Below, piece by piece: positions 25,672 through 38,229 of a stretch of DNA of 64,000 nt (its first letter is position 1; the number at the start of each line of letters is the position of its first letter). The DNA lies in NCBI GenBank assembly GCA_013339765.2, contig CM023450.1, forward strand, positions 106,409,344 through 106,473,343, given 5' to 3'. Made by a program: the position numbers and the translations under genes. Below the pieces are notes generated by a model. The model was not told the DNA's origin and did no database searches. It worked only from the letters and a program-made list of their open reading frames with translations. Origin of the DNA: Haemaphysalis longicornis. Lineage: Eukaryota; Arthropoda; Arachnida; Ixodida; Ixodidae.

Positions 25672-26045
25672 TCAAGTTGGTGAACTCGACGAACTGTGCT
25701 TGCGGCAGCGGTTTTTGTTACAATCTCGACGAGCTCGTCGTGAGTTGTTGATTCTGTCGCTGGAAGCCTCTAAATGAGCCCTGTAGCCATTCCAATCTTC
25801 CCTAGCAACTTTGGATTGGAATGATCCCCCGCGTAGACCCTTGATAAGGATATAGGTTGGCACATGGTCACTTCCAAGGGTTTCATGTCGGCGGGCCAGG
25901 TTACAGAGTTCATCAACGAGAAGAGACCATTGTGACCGTCCAACGCACTAGCCATCGAGCCACGAATGAATGTCGGGGTTCCTGTGTTTACCACCACCAG
26001 TCCCTGCCTGACTGGCCATGTCCAGCAGGCGATGACCCCCTCCAC
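25672..26045 (-). pseudogene. LINE endonuclease domain, C-terminal part
   Basis: Two overlapping frames carry GLVVVNTGTPTFIRGSMASALD, typical of the endonuclease mid-region, then SVTWPADMKPL, where the catalytic SDH motif should follow but is disrupted by a frameshift. PTYI-type sequence and a GGSFQSKVAREDWNGYRAHLE linker come next. Confidence 0.75.
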
Positions 26046-26082
26046 GGTGAGTTTGTCACTTCCCCAAGCTGGGTGATGAGCA

Positions 26083-26535
26083 TTAAAGTCGCCCTGTTAG
26101 CACATGTGGTGGCTGGGTAGCCGTGAGCAGGGAACTAAGCCGTTTGACGTCAAACATGGCACGGGGTGGTACATATGCTGCGATTACAGTGAACGTAATA
26201 TTTTTATGTTGCACCTTAGCTGCGACATACTCATTCGACGAGTCCTTGGGCACAGTGTTCGATATGAAGGTGAAGTCATTCCGAATCGCAAGTAGAACCC
26301 TGCTTTGGTCTGCGCCTGTGGCAGACTGGAAAATCGAGTATCCAGAAAGGCGAATTTGGGAAGGCAGCCGGGACTCTAAAATAGCTATAATTGGGAAGCG
26401 GTGCTTTTGGATGAGTTGCCGGATGTATGATAGGCGGCTGCGGAGACCACGCGCGTTCCATTGAAAGACAGTAGCTTTGTTACGAATTTCATTTAGTACA
26501 GGTACTGGAGATGTAGACATTGTTGTTACCGCCAT
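26083..26535 (-). pseudogene. LINE endonuclease domain, N-terminal part
   Basis: A 150-codon frame starting MAVTTMST. QWNARGLRSRLSYIRQLI is the first exonuclease-endonuclease-phosphatase motif (Asn), and ILESRLP carries the metal-binding Glu. LLAIRNDF and FTVIAAYVPP are core strands. The frame breaks near TGRL, where GDFNAHH would be expected, and continues in another frame. Confidence 0.85.
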
Positions 26536-26540
26536 GGCTC

Positions 26541-29270
26541 ATCAACTGCCTCTGCCGCTACTGGACCAGAGACTCCAGCCACAATTTAGACGCGTCGTAG
26601 AATCGAGTCTGCAGGCAGTGCCGGCGCCAAAAGGAGGTAAAGTGCGAATGACGGTGGTAAAATGGCAATTATTGTGAGTTAAACAAGGAGCCACAGGCAG
26701 CTAGTGCCTCTATTAAACTGAAAAAAAAACGTGACCACTGAGAGGGTTGAGGGCTAAGCGTGATTGGTACGCTGTACAAGGTACACTGCGAGAAACGCCG
26801 CGTTGCGGACTAGTGAAGCCGGAGCAAGGAATGGGCATCGTACCGAACCTCAAGTTTAGGATGGAGAGGAAGAACATGCTCCCACATACTTATCATCCGC
26901 CAATAGATCTTAAAATATTTTGTAGCGCAAGCTACACTACGCTAGCTCGGGCAGTCTTCGCGGGGTGACCAGTTTTGCCCTTGAGCGCTAGAGGTCAAGC
27001 CACACCCCCTTCCGCAAGCGCCCGGTACGGAGCAGCGGCCCGATAACGGCGAGAGATAAGCGAGGAGGGAAAGGAGACGTGCGCGGTACCAGGGCGGGGA
27101 GGAAGGCGAAGAGACCGCAGCGTTAAGGGCGCGCCACGAAGGGAGGCCACGTGCGGCGAGGAACCGTATGCGAAAGAGGAAGACCAACATCCAGCTGTGG
27201 TCGGTCGTACATCGGCGAGATTTAAACAACGACGTGAGGCGAAGAAGACGAAAAACGCTGCTGTTGCGTACAGCTTCGCTACCTCATGTCTTACGCATTA
27301 GTGTGAGCTTCCATCATTTTTTTTTTCTCAACGTGACTATTCATTGTCGAGAGTACCGGCGTTTCGAAAATATTCTAGGACAAATTTTAAAGAGTCCACC
27401 TTGACCAAGCTCAGAAGGAGAGAAGTTGCCTTTTGGGATGTGAAATACAGAAAAAAAAATCTATGATTGTAAATTGTCTGATGGGAAAAAGATTATCCCA
27501 TATCACCGCCGCTAGGCTAAATAATGCGAACCAATTTTCTGGCCATGGCTCATCTTTATTACTAGGTTGTTGTGTACGTCTGACTGTCGTTTTCACCCGC
27601 GTCGAATATTCGTCCTTAATTACAGCGCACGATGAAATCAAAAAGCCATTCTCGCCCCGCCTATTGTAAATATTTGATGACGCGGAAGAGGATATATAAC
27701 TCGTGTTCTTCGCCTGGGAGCACCTTATTGAAGCTCATCAGCAGCCGCCTTTTTAGCATTTGTTCCCTTTTCGACGAATAATTCGCCTGGATTTCATAGT
27801 GACGGGCATTGATACTCAGCTTCGAGAAAAATAAATCCTTTAGGAATACATCACTTAACCCACTTTATTGTTCACGGTGTAGGCGTGTTTCGAAATGGCG
27901 CCAGAGGCCTTTCGTTCTATGATTTATGAGTCGTGTCTTCGTTGCGTCTAACATAAGTATTTTTGCATCTGCTTGTGCATTCTTACATCTCTCATTGTGA
28001 GCTTTACATCATCTGCAGTGCTGCGAATAAAAAAAAAATAACATCACCGAGAAACGACATGCGGTTTCTGCTAGTTGCCAGAAAAGAATTCGAGCAGCAA
28101 AGATACCCAACAGCAATTTTTGTTGTCATTCGTTTTAAGCTTATTCATGAATGAAGGGTAACGGAGTTACCGTCGCTCATAATCGAAGGCCAGCCTTAAA
28201 TGGAGTAAGAAAAGAGCCGAACATAAAAAAAAAAAAAAAACAGGCAGCGAAGTAATCGAAGAAATCTTGAAGCGAATATGATTTAGGCGCAAGTAAAGGC
28301 TCGGCCCAAATGTCCCTTGTCTCCAAAGTCCCGTCCTTGCGAACGCGAAATGAACATCTTAGGACTGCAGCTTTAAAGAGTGGAAAGAGGGTAAAGGTGG
28401 CCCGCTTGGAAAGGAGCTAAAGGCAAAAAAAAAGGGGGGGAGCTTACTTCTTGGCACGCGATGGGTTGTTTCGGTTTTGTATCGTTCATACAACAAAAAC
28501 TAAGAGGCGAGCAGAATGTTTCATGATAACTGCGCAAAGCCGGCAGAGTCAAACAATTGTAGGCAAAAGCACGGTCCCGCTGACGTATGCTTCATCTTAT
28601 AAATCCCGGGTCATTATTCTCGCCAGGGCATTCATTCAGTGCTGCTTCTTTTCTTCTCTGCGTTGGCGTCACTTCCTCATGTGCCTTTAACGTTCTTTTT
28701 GTTTTTTAGTCTATTCACTTACATTGCACTCTTTCTCTCCTGCTTTTTTTTTATCATCTCAATTACCCGGAAGAGAATAACAACGCGTAATATTTTTTAC
28801 AGCTTCATTTTTCTCCGAGACACAATGGCGCAAACTTGTCGGCCGGCTCTTCTGGGTGGGCTGGGGCGCCGTCTCTCAAAAGTTGTGAAATGAGAGCGTA
28901 CAATCACTCGATATTTTGAACGGGGACACGTGCGCCTTCATTCCACCAATTCTCCCTTCCCCAGTTCATTTTTTTCTTCCTTTTGTTTGAATATTTGTCA
29001 GCGCCTCGTAACTCGTCTAACCACACTCTCTGCATTCGTCATTTCCTAGCACTCGTCGGCAGCGAAATGTTTCCCCGTGAAATAATTGAAACACGACACA
29101 AAAAAAAAGGGGGGGGGGGGGATCAGAAATGACAATCTGGATGTCTCCGGCGTCTGTAGGTACTGCTTCTCGAACACCTCGATTTTCTTCCATGTATAAT
29201 ATATAACCGTTCTAAATTATCAACTTCAATGACACAATGACGAAGTAAGAAAAAAAAAGCGGAAGAGGAC
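26541..29270. other. Non-coding DNA, possible LINE 5' part, nothing else recognised
   Basis: 26541-26740 may be the 5' leader of the minus-strand LINE. A GC-rich patch lies at 26960-27180. The remainder is AT-rich with A- and T-runs. No exon could be supported. Confidence 0.45.
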
Positions 29271-32200
29271 GTGATTGGGGGACAAAAATGGAAAACGAAG
29301 GGTACGGGAGAAAGAAGAGAGGCGAAAGAAGGGGAGTTTCCCGGACTGATCTATGGTGCCATTAAACTTTTAAGAGCGGTCGGCGAGCGCCCCGGCGCAG
29401 ACCCGGAAGAGGTGGGCTTGGCGCTGCGACCAGCTGCCATCACCCAACCAGGGAGACACGCAAGTACGCGCACACGCCGCCGCCGCACGCACACACACTC
29501 TCGCGAGACACACACGGGCGAGAACAGCCATCGGCAACGACCTTTTGTTCTTCAAGACGCTCGGCGGCGGCGGCGGCGGCGGCTTTCTTGAGGACGCATC
29601 ACGTCAATAGCGGAAGCGCCTGTCCCATCGCCACTGGCCTTGTTCGTTAACTTCCCCCTCTCTGCGTACCTTCATTCCGCGTACAACTAAAAAAAAAAGA
29701 GCATAAGACAACGAGTGACAGAGTAACGACAAAGTCTCGTTAAATGAATGGTAATAACCATTGTTAAATAATAAATTAAATGCGCGCGCACTCTCGGAGC
29801 CGCCGCCGCCGGACGGCCGTACAGAGCGACCCCCGGCAGCCTGTTTGGGTGTGGCCGCACTGTCCGCAGGGATTAGCGTTCCGAACGGACGGCTGTGCGG
29901 GGGCTCTCTGGCCTGACCCGCAACTGCGCGGCCATCCCCGCCCATCTGCGGGAAATCAAAACAGAACGGGTAAAAAGAACCAAAAAGCGAAGAGGAAATG
30001 CTGTGTGTTGGCCCGCTCTATTTTTCCGGCGCACTTTTAGGCCTGAATATATGCTTCCGATCTTTGCTGAATCTTCCAAACCGCATTTTAGCGTAATGTT
30101 AAAGAAAAAACATTTCACATCAACTGAAAGCGTGCTTCAAACCAACAAGTTTGCCGCACATTAACAGATGAAATCATATGGCTAAAGGGATGCGCATGTT
30201 TATTCAAATTGCTAGACTACGAAAGTATGTCTCTCCATCCAGCCTCACTGTGTAAAAGCGAGTTGAGTAACGTGAGCAAGATAAAGGTTCCGTTAAGTGA
30301 TCTATTACTGCTTACTGTCCATATCATTTTCTTTCTTCGATGACATGATCGTTACCTAAGGCGTTATTCCCTTCAAGGTAAGGGGGCGAGGGGGGGGGGG
30401 CATTACGCTGTTTAGTGCAAACGTCGGTGCGGGCAGCACACGCCGCCGCTACTTTCTCGGCAGCGTCCGGCGCAAACGCAGATTTTGTGCCTCCGGCAAA
30501 ATCCGAGTTCTAAGCGGTCGTCCCAGTGCGATACGATGGCGGATGATCACTCCGAAACTCGGCCAGGTTCAAGATTGACTCATGAAGATTGAACACCCTT
30601 TATAGCGCCTGCAACGCTTTTTTATTCTTCCATCTTCCTCGGTCACTGCACCACGCATACATTTTTTCCCTGCCTTTTTCCATCTTGTTCTCGGTTAAAA
30701 AAAAAGAAGTCTCCTCTTGCATGAACTTCAGTGCCTTGTTGTTGTTTTGTTCCTTGAAGATATTCATTTGGTCTTGAGCAACGTTTCGCGTCTTGTCTGT
30801 TGCCCACGTCTCCTCCAGCCACGTCTTCTGATTTTGCAATGCGTTTCCCCGAAGTAGCGCGCTAGAGGGACGCCATTTCTCAAAACCCCGCGGCTGGCTC
30901 CGTCTACAACGTCGCGATAGCGCTGGTGCGCGAGCGGACGCTGGCAAGGAGGGCCGTCCGTCAAAGAGGAGCGGCGTTATAGCGCCCATAGCCGGGACAC
31001 GACGCCTACGCCGGGCCACGGTGGCAGCCGTGCGCGCTGCGTTGGCGCCGAAGCCCGCGTGAAATATTCAACGCCGCCACACTTTGCACTTGGAGCAGGC
31101 GCTGCTCGCGGCGAGCGTCTTGAACAGGCGCGCAGGAGACGTTTTGGGAACGTGGCGAGAACATAGAAAGAAGAAAATAGGGAAGAAGCGGTAAGAAAAT
31201 AGGAAGATGCGAGGAAAGAAGGAGGTAAGCGCGCCAATAAGTGCCCCTTCCTCCTTGCGGAACATCAGCCGCAGGCTACGATGTCTGTCGGAGCAAACAG
31301 GCGAAAATGTTCGCCATCGAGTTACGTGCATGGTAAGAACGGGTAATGTCTGGTTGTTGGGATGAATCTTTTTTTTTATGTTTCTTGGCAGTATAGTGCA
31401 AACATCTCGAAGCTATTTGATCTGTCGAATGAAAAATAAGTGGCGGAGGAAGAGAAATAGCATTGCGCAATCTGTAAGGTGTTGGCAGCACTTTCGTCGT
31501 GAGTTTTCACTTAAATCTCTTCTTTGCTCAGTGTTTTTGTTATGCCGTTTCAGTGTGACTTCATTATTCGTGCTTCGAATGATCTCGTACAAAACGTTTA
31601 GACGCTATATCAAACGCGCTCAAAACTCTCGTGAGCCAAGGGAAACCAAGGGAATTTCTGCGAAAATTTAGTGTGTCCGAGAATTAAAAAAAGGAAAGTG
31701 GTGGCAGATACAAAGCGCCTCTGATAATTTTAAATTGTAACCTACCTGTTTAGAACGTGCTTTTTATTCAGTTACTTGCCCTATTTACTTCTCTCAGCCG
31801 CCTCAATCATAAACAAAACTCTTCATTGAGATCCTTCCACAGATCCGCAGCGCTGCCAAAATAGTAGTTGAAATAACGCACACATGGCAATGACAGCCCC
31901 CGGGGTAGTATTATGAATGTTACGTGCGGAACGCTACGTCCTTCCTTTATACTGTGTACTTTGTCGCAGGTTACACTGAAGGAAAATCTTCTTAAAATAA
32001 CCCAACGACAGTGACGGTCGACGGAACAGTTGAAGAGAGGGATAGAACCGTGTTTCAGCGATGTTGATTTCACACTTACGCCCAGATGGATGGGTATCAG
32101 CACGTTTATACCATAAACTGGTATCAGATATCAGCGCTGCTCTGACAAGTACGACCCTTGAGAAAACTTTTATAGTGTCCAAACTGTGTTTAGCGCACAA

Positions 32201-35200
32201 TTCTCTACAGCTAAGTAATGCTTAGAGCCGTAGGGGAAAGTTGCGGTGTAATTTTAAGTGTCTGAAGTTTAATTTGCGCCGAAATCTTGAATACGCTACA
32301 GTTTCCTTCTTACCTGGCCACCTTGAGAAATGCAGCTTTCGTGGCGGAGAATGGGAATATTGAGGTCGTTTAAATACAGAAGCACACATTTTCAAAAACA
32401 CACATAAGGTTAACACGTCTTTCATGCAAAAAAAGTAGGGAAACCTTGCTTAGACAAATGACTGCAACAAAGTTTTTTCGTTTTTTTTATGTTTCGCACC
32501 TATATCATCTGTGGTGTACATGTCTCTTCATGTTTTTATGCCATGTGGCGAAATGGGGCAATACAAAAAAAATCATGTCAAACTTAGCGCTGATGCGTCA
32601 CAAATCAGAGCTAGAGCAAGCCGTTTGCCTCGTTATCGCAATGATGATGGAGATGAGAGTGCTGATGGTAGACGAAAATGGCGTTTACGAACGGCGGGTG
32701 TTTTTTAGCCTCTTTGCGCTGTGAGCCACAGCCATTTTAAACTACCCACTCCCCAAGTTTCATGCCTTGGCGTTTCTTCTGACCCTTAAAATTTTGGGGC
32801 GTAGCATTTAGAAGCGCCGAAGCTGCGACGTTGTATGGATGATGTAACCTTGCGGAAATTACCTAGAGAAGGTTTTCACCAAGATGTCAGAGAGGTTACT
32901 CTTAACCAACTGGTGATTGTTTTATTGCGTTAAAACCAGAGCGATACAAATTTTTCTACTAAGAAAATGTGACAAAATGAAATACTCGGAACACACTTTG
33001 AGCCAAGGTTTAAACGTTATCTACCAGCTTACGATCTGACACTTTGGCATATGAAATGAGACACTGCTATTCTATTCTAGGGCGCAGGACGCTTCTGTAT
33101 CGCTTTCTATTCAGAAATGCTGTTTCGGAACGTTAACAATTAAGTTTTGCTCCATGTCCTGCCGATTTCACAAGTTGTTAATGCGAACGTTTAGTCCACC
33201 TTGAGCGCTAAAAAAAATAGTATCGCCATTTATAAAAAAAAAAAGCCCTGGTTCTTTATTTAGTTATTTTTTGCTGAGAACCGTACTCGAGAAGGTAAGA
33301 AGTAGAAACCATAGCAACCATCTAAAGAGCACAAAGTTCAGCGAACTATTAACAAGGCAAGAACGGGCACGTTTTGAGGAGCGAAAACAGAATTGTTTGC
33401 TGTAAGTATGAAAAGAAAAAAATGAGATAAAACAAACCGTCGAGTAGGCCCCGGCAAGACGCGCCCTCATCATCCTCGAGAAATCCCTGCTGGCGCATTG
33501 GAGCCATCATGAGAGCTCTCGGTGTCGCGAGCCCTTGTACCCACCTCTTTTTCTGCTCGCCAGCCGGAACGGGTGAATTTTGCCAAGCACGCCACCCCCT
33601 CCCCTCTCACTCCCCTTCTCTCCGAGGGAAGCTATCGAGCCCCAGTGCTACTGCAGATGCATCGGCAGTAAGGACCGAGGCCCCTTTATCTCATCGTGCC
33701 GCCTTTGGCGCTGGGGCAGCGGCGTAGCGCACGTTTTCTTGACACGCGGGACCGATACACATTGGGGCGCCAGACCAGGGGAGAGGCGCAACATGCCTAC
33801 GCGCGTCCTCCTCCGACACGACGCTTCCTTTTCCCTCGACAACCCCAAAAACGCCCAACCTTGTGCATAGTGTCGGGAAAGCGTTTGTCGACCCGCCACG
33901 CACAGCGAGGGAAGAGAGCTTCCCAGTGGTAAACAAAGCGTGCGTTAGTTGTAAATACACGGAAAATACGCGAAAGAAAAGAGAATAGAATACGTGCGTG
34001 CGTTAAAGGGTGCGGGATGTGGAGGATTCGGGAAAACCGAGAGGGGAGAAGAAGGCGGGAGGAGGACCTTTGGGCGGGGAAGGGAGCACCCTTCTCCAGC
34101 CTCTCCTCTCCCAAATGAGCTCCGGGCGCCAACAACGCCAGCCGCATGCGTCGCTTGTCCACGACAGTTGCGGCCCAAGCCATGCTGCTGCTGCTGCTGC
34201 GTGCGCCGCCCGTCCCCCACCTCTTCAGCGCTCCCCTTCCTTCCCGGCTGCACGCATGCAGAGGCAGCAGCAGAAGCACAAACCGCGCGTGGCGGCGAGC
34301 TCCCGGCAAGCAACCTCTTCACTTCTGCCATCTTACTTCCGCCCTGGCTTCGCCGCAGCGCGTGCTTGTCGCAAGGGTTGCAAAGTTGCAAAGCAAGAAC
34401 GCCAGAAAGCAAGCAGAGACTGAACAGAACAGAGGAGAGAAAAAGGACAAAGAGGGAGACAGAGCGGTCGCAAACGGAGAAGCAGCAGCGTTGCTCGAAA
34501 GCCCGCCGGAGAACTGTGGGGCCATTAGTCGTGAAGGATGGCAAAAGTCATTAGGACTATTATTATTGCAGCCGTGGGCAGCGCTCGCCGCCGAGTCAGT
34601 CGGCACTGTGTATTCGCCGGACGCTAAGAATGCCAAGAGCACACCTGCGTGCAGCGCGCGTTATGGTTAAAAAAATATCCGTCCCGACAGGCCGTTGATG
34701 CGGGCAGCTGAAGATGAGGAGGAGGCAATGCGCATTCCTCTAGAAGGCATTCGATGGAAGAAGCCTCATCAAGGCCGTCTACGGGGGGCCACATGGAGGC
34801 GGTGGAGCTCGGAAAGCTGGTGTCCCAACCCCTTGAACTCAAGCCGCGAGGCAATAGAGCTATATGTCCACGAAAAAGATTTTTTCACACTAGTTTTACT
34901 TTTTTCCATTGTGAAATATTACCTCGGTGGCCACGTGTATCACCTGTGTTGTTGTCCACAGAAACAAGTTAACCGGAGACATCAACTTGCAGGCTTATTG
35001 AATCAGAAGCCCGACCTGGCCCGAATAATGTCTGTAATTTTTAGTCTATCCAAACAGAAGGAAGAAAGAAGAAACAGGGCCAACAAGCACAAATTAGTCT
35101 CACAGTTCCACTCAAATTTATTGACTGATCGGTTAGATTATATTTCTTTGTAGGCGGGCCTTTCAACTATTAATGGAAGACGTTAATATGCAGCATAAAA

Positions 35201-36328
35201 AGTGAAGCCAATGGAGTAGTGCGCCACACAATGTAAGTATATCACACAAAAAATAATTGGTTTCTCAGTGCCCTGCGCTAGAAGTTTCATGTTCAAAGTT
35301 TGCTTATTCAGCATTTCTTGCACAAAAAAATCAAGTTCTGGGACAGACACCAAGAGCTGCCGTAGAGAGGCTTAACGACGTGTCTCCCCGTTTTCCTTAG
35401 CCATAAAAGCAGCGGAAACAAGTTTCGAAAGAAAATGGTTAAATACATACAGAAGCAGTCAAAATGCGGAAAAAAACCTGTTCTACTCACGTGCCATCAC
35501 GTTAGGTGTCACACGGCAAGCACTATATATATTTTACAGCTTTAACGTTTACAATTCGTAGTTTGGTTATTTCGTGAAGCGAGCACATTAGGCCCTCAAC
35601 GCTCCCCATTACTGGCCAGTCCCCCAACATGATATGCGCCACAAAGAAAGTACCAAGAACAGTGACAATTTTTGTGGTGGTGGTAACACGCATTTTTTTT
35701 TTTTCATTTACAAAGGGCAAAAAGGCGCCATGTTACGCTTTGACGAATTTTGGTGCCTAGAGGGAAGGGAGTAGGTTGTGGGAATTGGGGACAAATCAAA
35801 TATTGGCTCTAATGGGGTGGGAAGGCAAAGGCAAGTGGTAGAGGCCGGATTTATCAGGGAAGTTTCGTAAAACACTGAGCAGACGCCGTTCTTCGCTTGG
35901 TTGTTCCACTGCCGGCTACGTGCACAAATGGCGCCGAGGTGGCGCATCCTACTGTGGACACCCGGGTTCATAATCTACCCGATTGCGCACGTGTTTTTAT
36001 TTACTCTTTACTGCGGGGGCCATTTTATTGCCCTGGCAACTACTACAACAACAACGACGATGGTTTTTCGTTGAATGGGGCACTGAAGGATTTCGCCTTG
36101 AAGAGAGGAACAGTCCAGATGTTTCTATGCCTGGTACGGAAACTCCAAATATAATGTAAGGGTTCATGAAGTCAAAAAAATATTTGTTGCAGTGGCGGAG
36201 AGCCTGCGGGCGACGCGGGGTGGTCGACATATAAAACCTTAGAAATATGGCAAAAATCTTTGTTCTGTAGTAAGCATAACTTGGCTATTTTTTGTTGACC
36301 TGTGCTTCCATGTACATTGTTACCGATT
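29271..36328. other. Non-coding DNA with GC-rich blocks, nothing recognised
   Basis: GC- and CpG-rich blocks at about 29370-29600 (with a (CGG)n run at 29562-29582), 30420-31120 and 33490-34700 (with (CTG)n near 34181-34199) could be promoter or 5' UTR regions. However, no start codon leads into a recognisable peptide. The long frames at 33.9-34.7 kb overlap on both strands and are compositional. The AT-rich parts between contain nothing recognisable. Confidence 0.4.
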
Positions 36329-36339
36329 TGTGTGTGTGT

Positions 36340-36377
<38 letters not shown>

Positions 36378-36396
36378 TGTTGGTGTGGTGTGTGTG

Positions 36397-36459
<63 letters not shown>

Positions 36460-36481
36460 GTGGTGCGTGTGTGCGTGTGCG
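36329..36481. repeat. (GT)n microsatellite with interruptions
   Basis: About 150 bases of GT, with GG interruptions every few dozen bases. Cys-Val frames across it are artefacts. Confidence 0.97.
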
Positions 36482-36706
36482 CACGAGAGCGCAAGCGCGA
36501 AATTTTACTTGCGCCTTCCCAGTAAAGAATTTAAACTGGTGGGAGGTTTATTGGTTTATATGTATACCACATGCAGAAGTACAACTCCATGTTGCTGACG
36601 GCGCTAAATCTGTGTAACCTAGAGTCCCTAAGTAAGCTAAATAATGTAAGTAAACGTTAAAGAGTCTCTAAATAATGTAACAAGTTCCCTTTCTCCCTGT
36701 TTTTTC

Positions 36707-36707
<1 letters not shown>

Positions 36708-36758
<51 letters not shown>

Positions 36759-36767
36759 TGTCCGGCC

Positions 36768-36809
<42 letters not shown>

Positions 36810-36831
36810 TCGTCTGTCTGTCTGTCCGTTC

Positions 36832-36886
<55 letters not shown>

Positions 36887-36943
36887 CGTTCGTCTGTCTG
36901 TCTGTCCGTTCGTCTGTCTGTCCGTTCGTCTGTCTGTCTGTCC

Positions 36944-36974
<31 letters not shown>
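36708..36974. repeat. (TCTG)n tetranucleotide array with TCCGTTCG variants
   Basis: About 265 bases of TCTG/CTGT units. The variant block GTCCGTTCG recurs near 36824, 36884, 36904 and 36920, and GTCCGGCCG occurs once, giving a simple higher-order pattern. The Thr-Asp-Arg-Gln and Ser-Val-Cys-Leu frames are artefacts. Confidence 0.97.
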
Positions 36975-38042
36975 ATACCATTTCTTCTCCACCCCCGTCC
37001 TCCTCCATTTTCTCCCTGCTAACTATACTCCAATCTTCGTTACGAGGAAATATCGCCCGCGATTGTGGAGCGTAATGTGCCGTAGCTGGCCTTATGGAAA
37101 GAATCCCTCGTACCGAACCAGGCGCCGCTCGTGTGACTCCTGTTTTCGGGACATCAGCGCTAAGAGCGGCGGAAGAGCAGCACAACGGGGACGAGCTAAT
37201 AGGCAAAGCGGAATGGGCTCGCCTAATTACGCAGCCAACGACCGCGAGGTGCGCCTGAGTAGGCCTGCTGCAGGTCGCCCTTCTTGCTCTTGTAATGAGC
37301 GAGTCTCTGCGGAGAACGCGCTGCCTTTCGCTGATTCCCTCACCCTCCTCCCTCGCCCACACTGGGGAAGTACACCAGAAATGACCGGGGACTCCTGGCT
37401 TCCCTCCGTTCTTTGGCTACAGCTAATTAGAAAATCTAGGTGGAGAGAACGAACAAGCACTAAAGGTAAAAATGCATTTGCTCCCTTTTTTCGACAATGT
37501 CCCAGAACCAGCCTGCGGCATCAGTCGTTTGTGTGAGTCTTAGTTCCGTCTACTAAATAAGCAGCGGTTTGGCGCAGCAGCAGTGGGATATATCTTATTA
37601 AGCTTTTAACTAGCACCATAATGTAATTAATAATGCCACCATAATTAAATAATTTGACCGTGGTTATGTCTTATGTCAAGGGGCCACTCGTAGCTGCGTG
37701 GCGTACTCACGACAATGTGCTGCCTCGCATCGCGCAGGCCGCTTTCTAGTTTTTTCCTTCCATTGGGCAGGGCTTACAGACGTACAACTGAATGGTGGTC
37801 CCCTTGCAAAATTTCAGAAGGAAGGAAGAAAAAACGTGTGCAGCGTTTTAAATAATGCCTAGGGAATGAAAATTTCCACGCGTGGGAACGCAGGGAATTC
37901 ACATTCGCGCCTCTGGTTCACTTTTTCTATTTGGAGTAAAGGCCCAGTTGTGGCATCATCCCCTTTAACGCACCCAACACGACGCATTGCCTATCGTCGA
38001 TACGGCTTCCAAAAAAATTGACACTTTTCTAATACCAAAAGC
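36975..38042. other. Non-coding DNA, nothing recognised
   Basis: Includes a GC-rich patch (37050-37380) with overlapping frames on both strands and no family match, then AT-rich sequence. Confidence 0.45.
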
Positions 38043-38112
38043 ATGATGATGATGGTTGGATGTTTATGGCGCGAGGCCAACTGGGGCAAAAAGCGCCAAA
38101 ACAAGGATGTAG
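38043..38112. repeat. Probable interspersed repeat fragment (GATGATGATG...GGCGC)
   Basis: ATGATGATGATGG is followed by TTTATGGCGCGAGGCC and later AAAGCGCCA. The GGCGC and GCGCC words face each other as a small inverted repeat. From memory this resembles a dispersed repeat common in tick sequences. No search was possible, so the call is tentative. Confidence 0.4.
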
Positions 38113-38229
38113 ACGGCAACAAAAGCAATTCTCATCTGGCGCCTAAACTACGGAACACCAGAGGTATATCTCAAGACCAGCGAGGGAAACAAATTTAATG
38201 TTATCATGTGTCAAGCCTACGAACTCGCG

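Larger units (their letters stand above)
22650..26540 (-). mobile_element. I-like (RNase H-bearing) LINE, nearly full coding length, frameshifted
   Basis: Read on the minus strand, the domains appear in the order expected for an I-clade-type ORF2: apurinic-type endonuclease (26535 down to about 25670), linker, reverse transcriptase (about 25165-24050), RNase H (about 23800-23520), a post-RNase-H CX2CX8HX3C-type finger (about 23085-23020) and a 3' UTR ending ATTAAAGAATTTTCTCTC near 22660. Each domain lies in a separate frame because of several indels, so it cannot produce a full protein. The YADD-coding bases survive at 24532-24543, but the frame shifts just after them. No ORF1 was recognised upstream of 26540. 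Confidence 0.88.

Noticed and set aside
29370..29600. Promoter with CGG repeat and first exon
   Set aside because: GC-rich composition alone. No initiator, start codon context or downstream exon could be tied to it.
33797..34670. Overlapping 170-199-codon frames on both strands
   Set aside because: Long frames on opposite strands of the same GC-rich block are expected from base composition. None has a recognisable motif.
36657..37075. Thr-Asp-Arg-Gln and Cys-Leu-Ser-Val repeat frames
   Set aside because: Produced by the TCTG tetranucleotide array.
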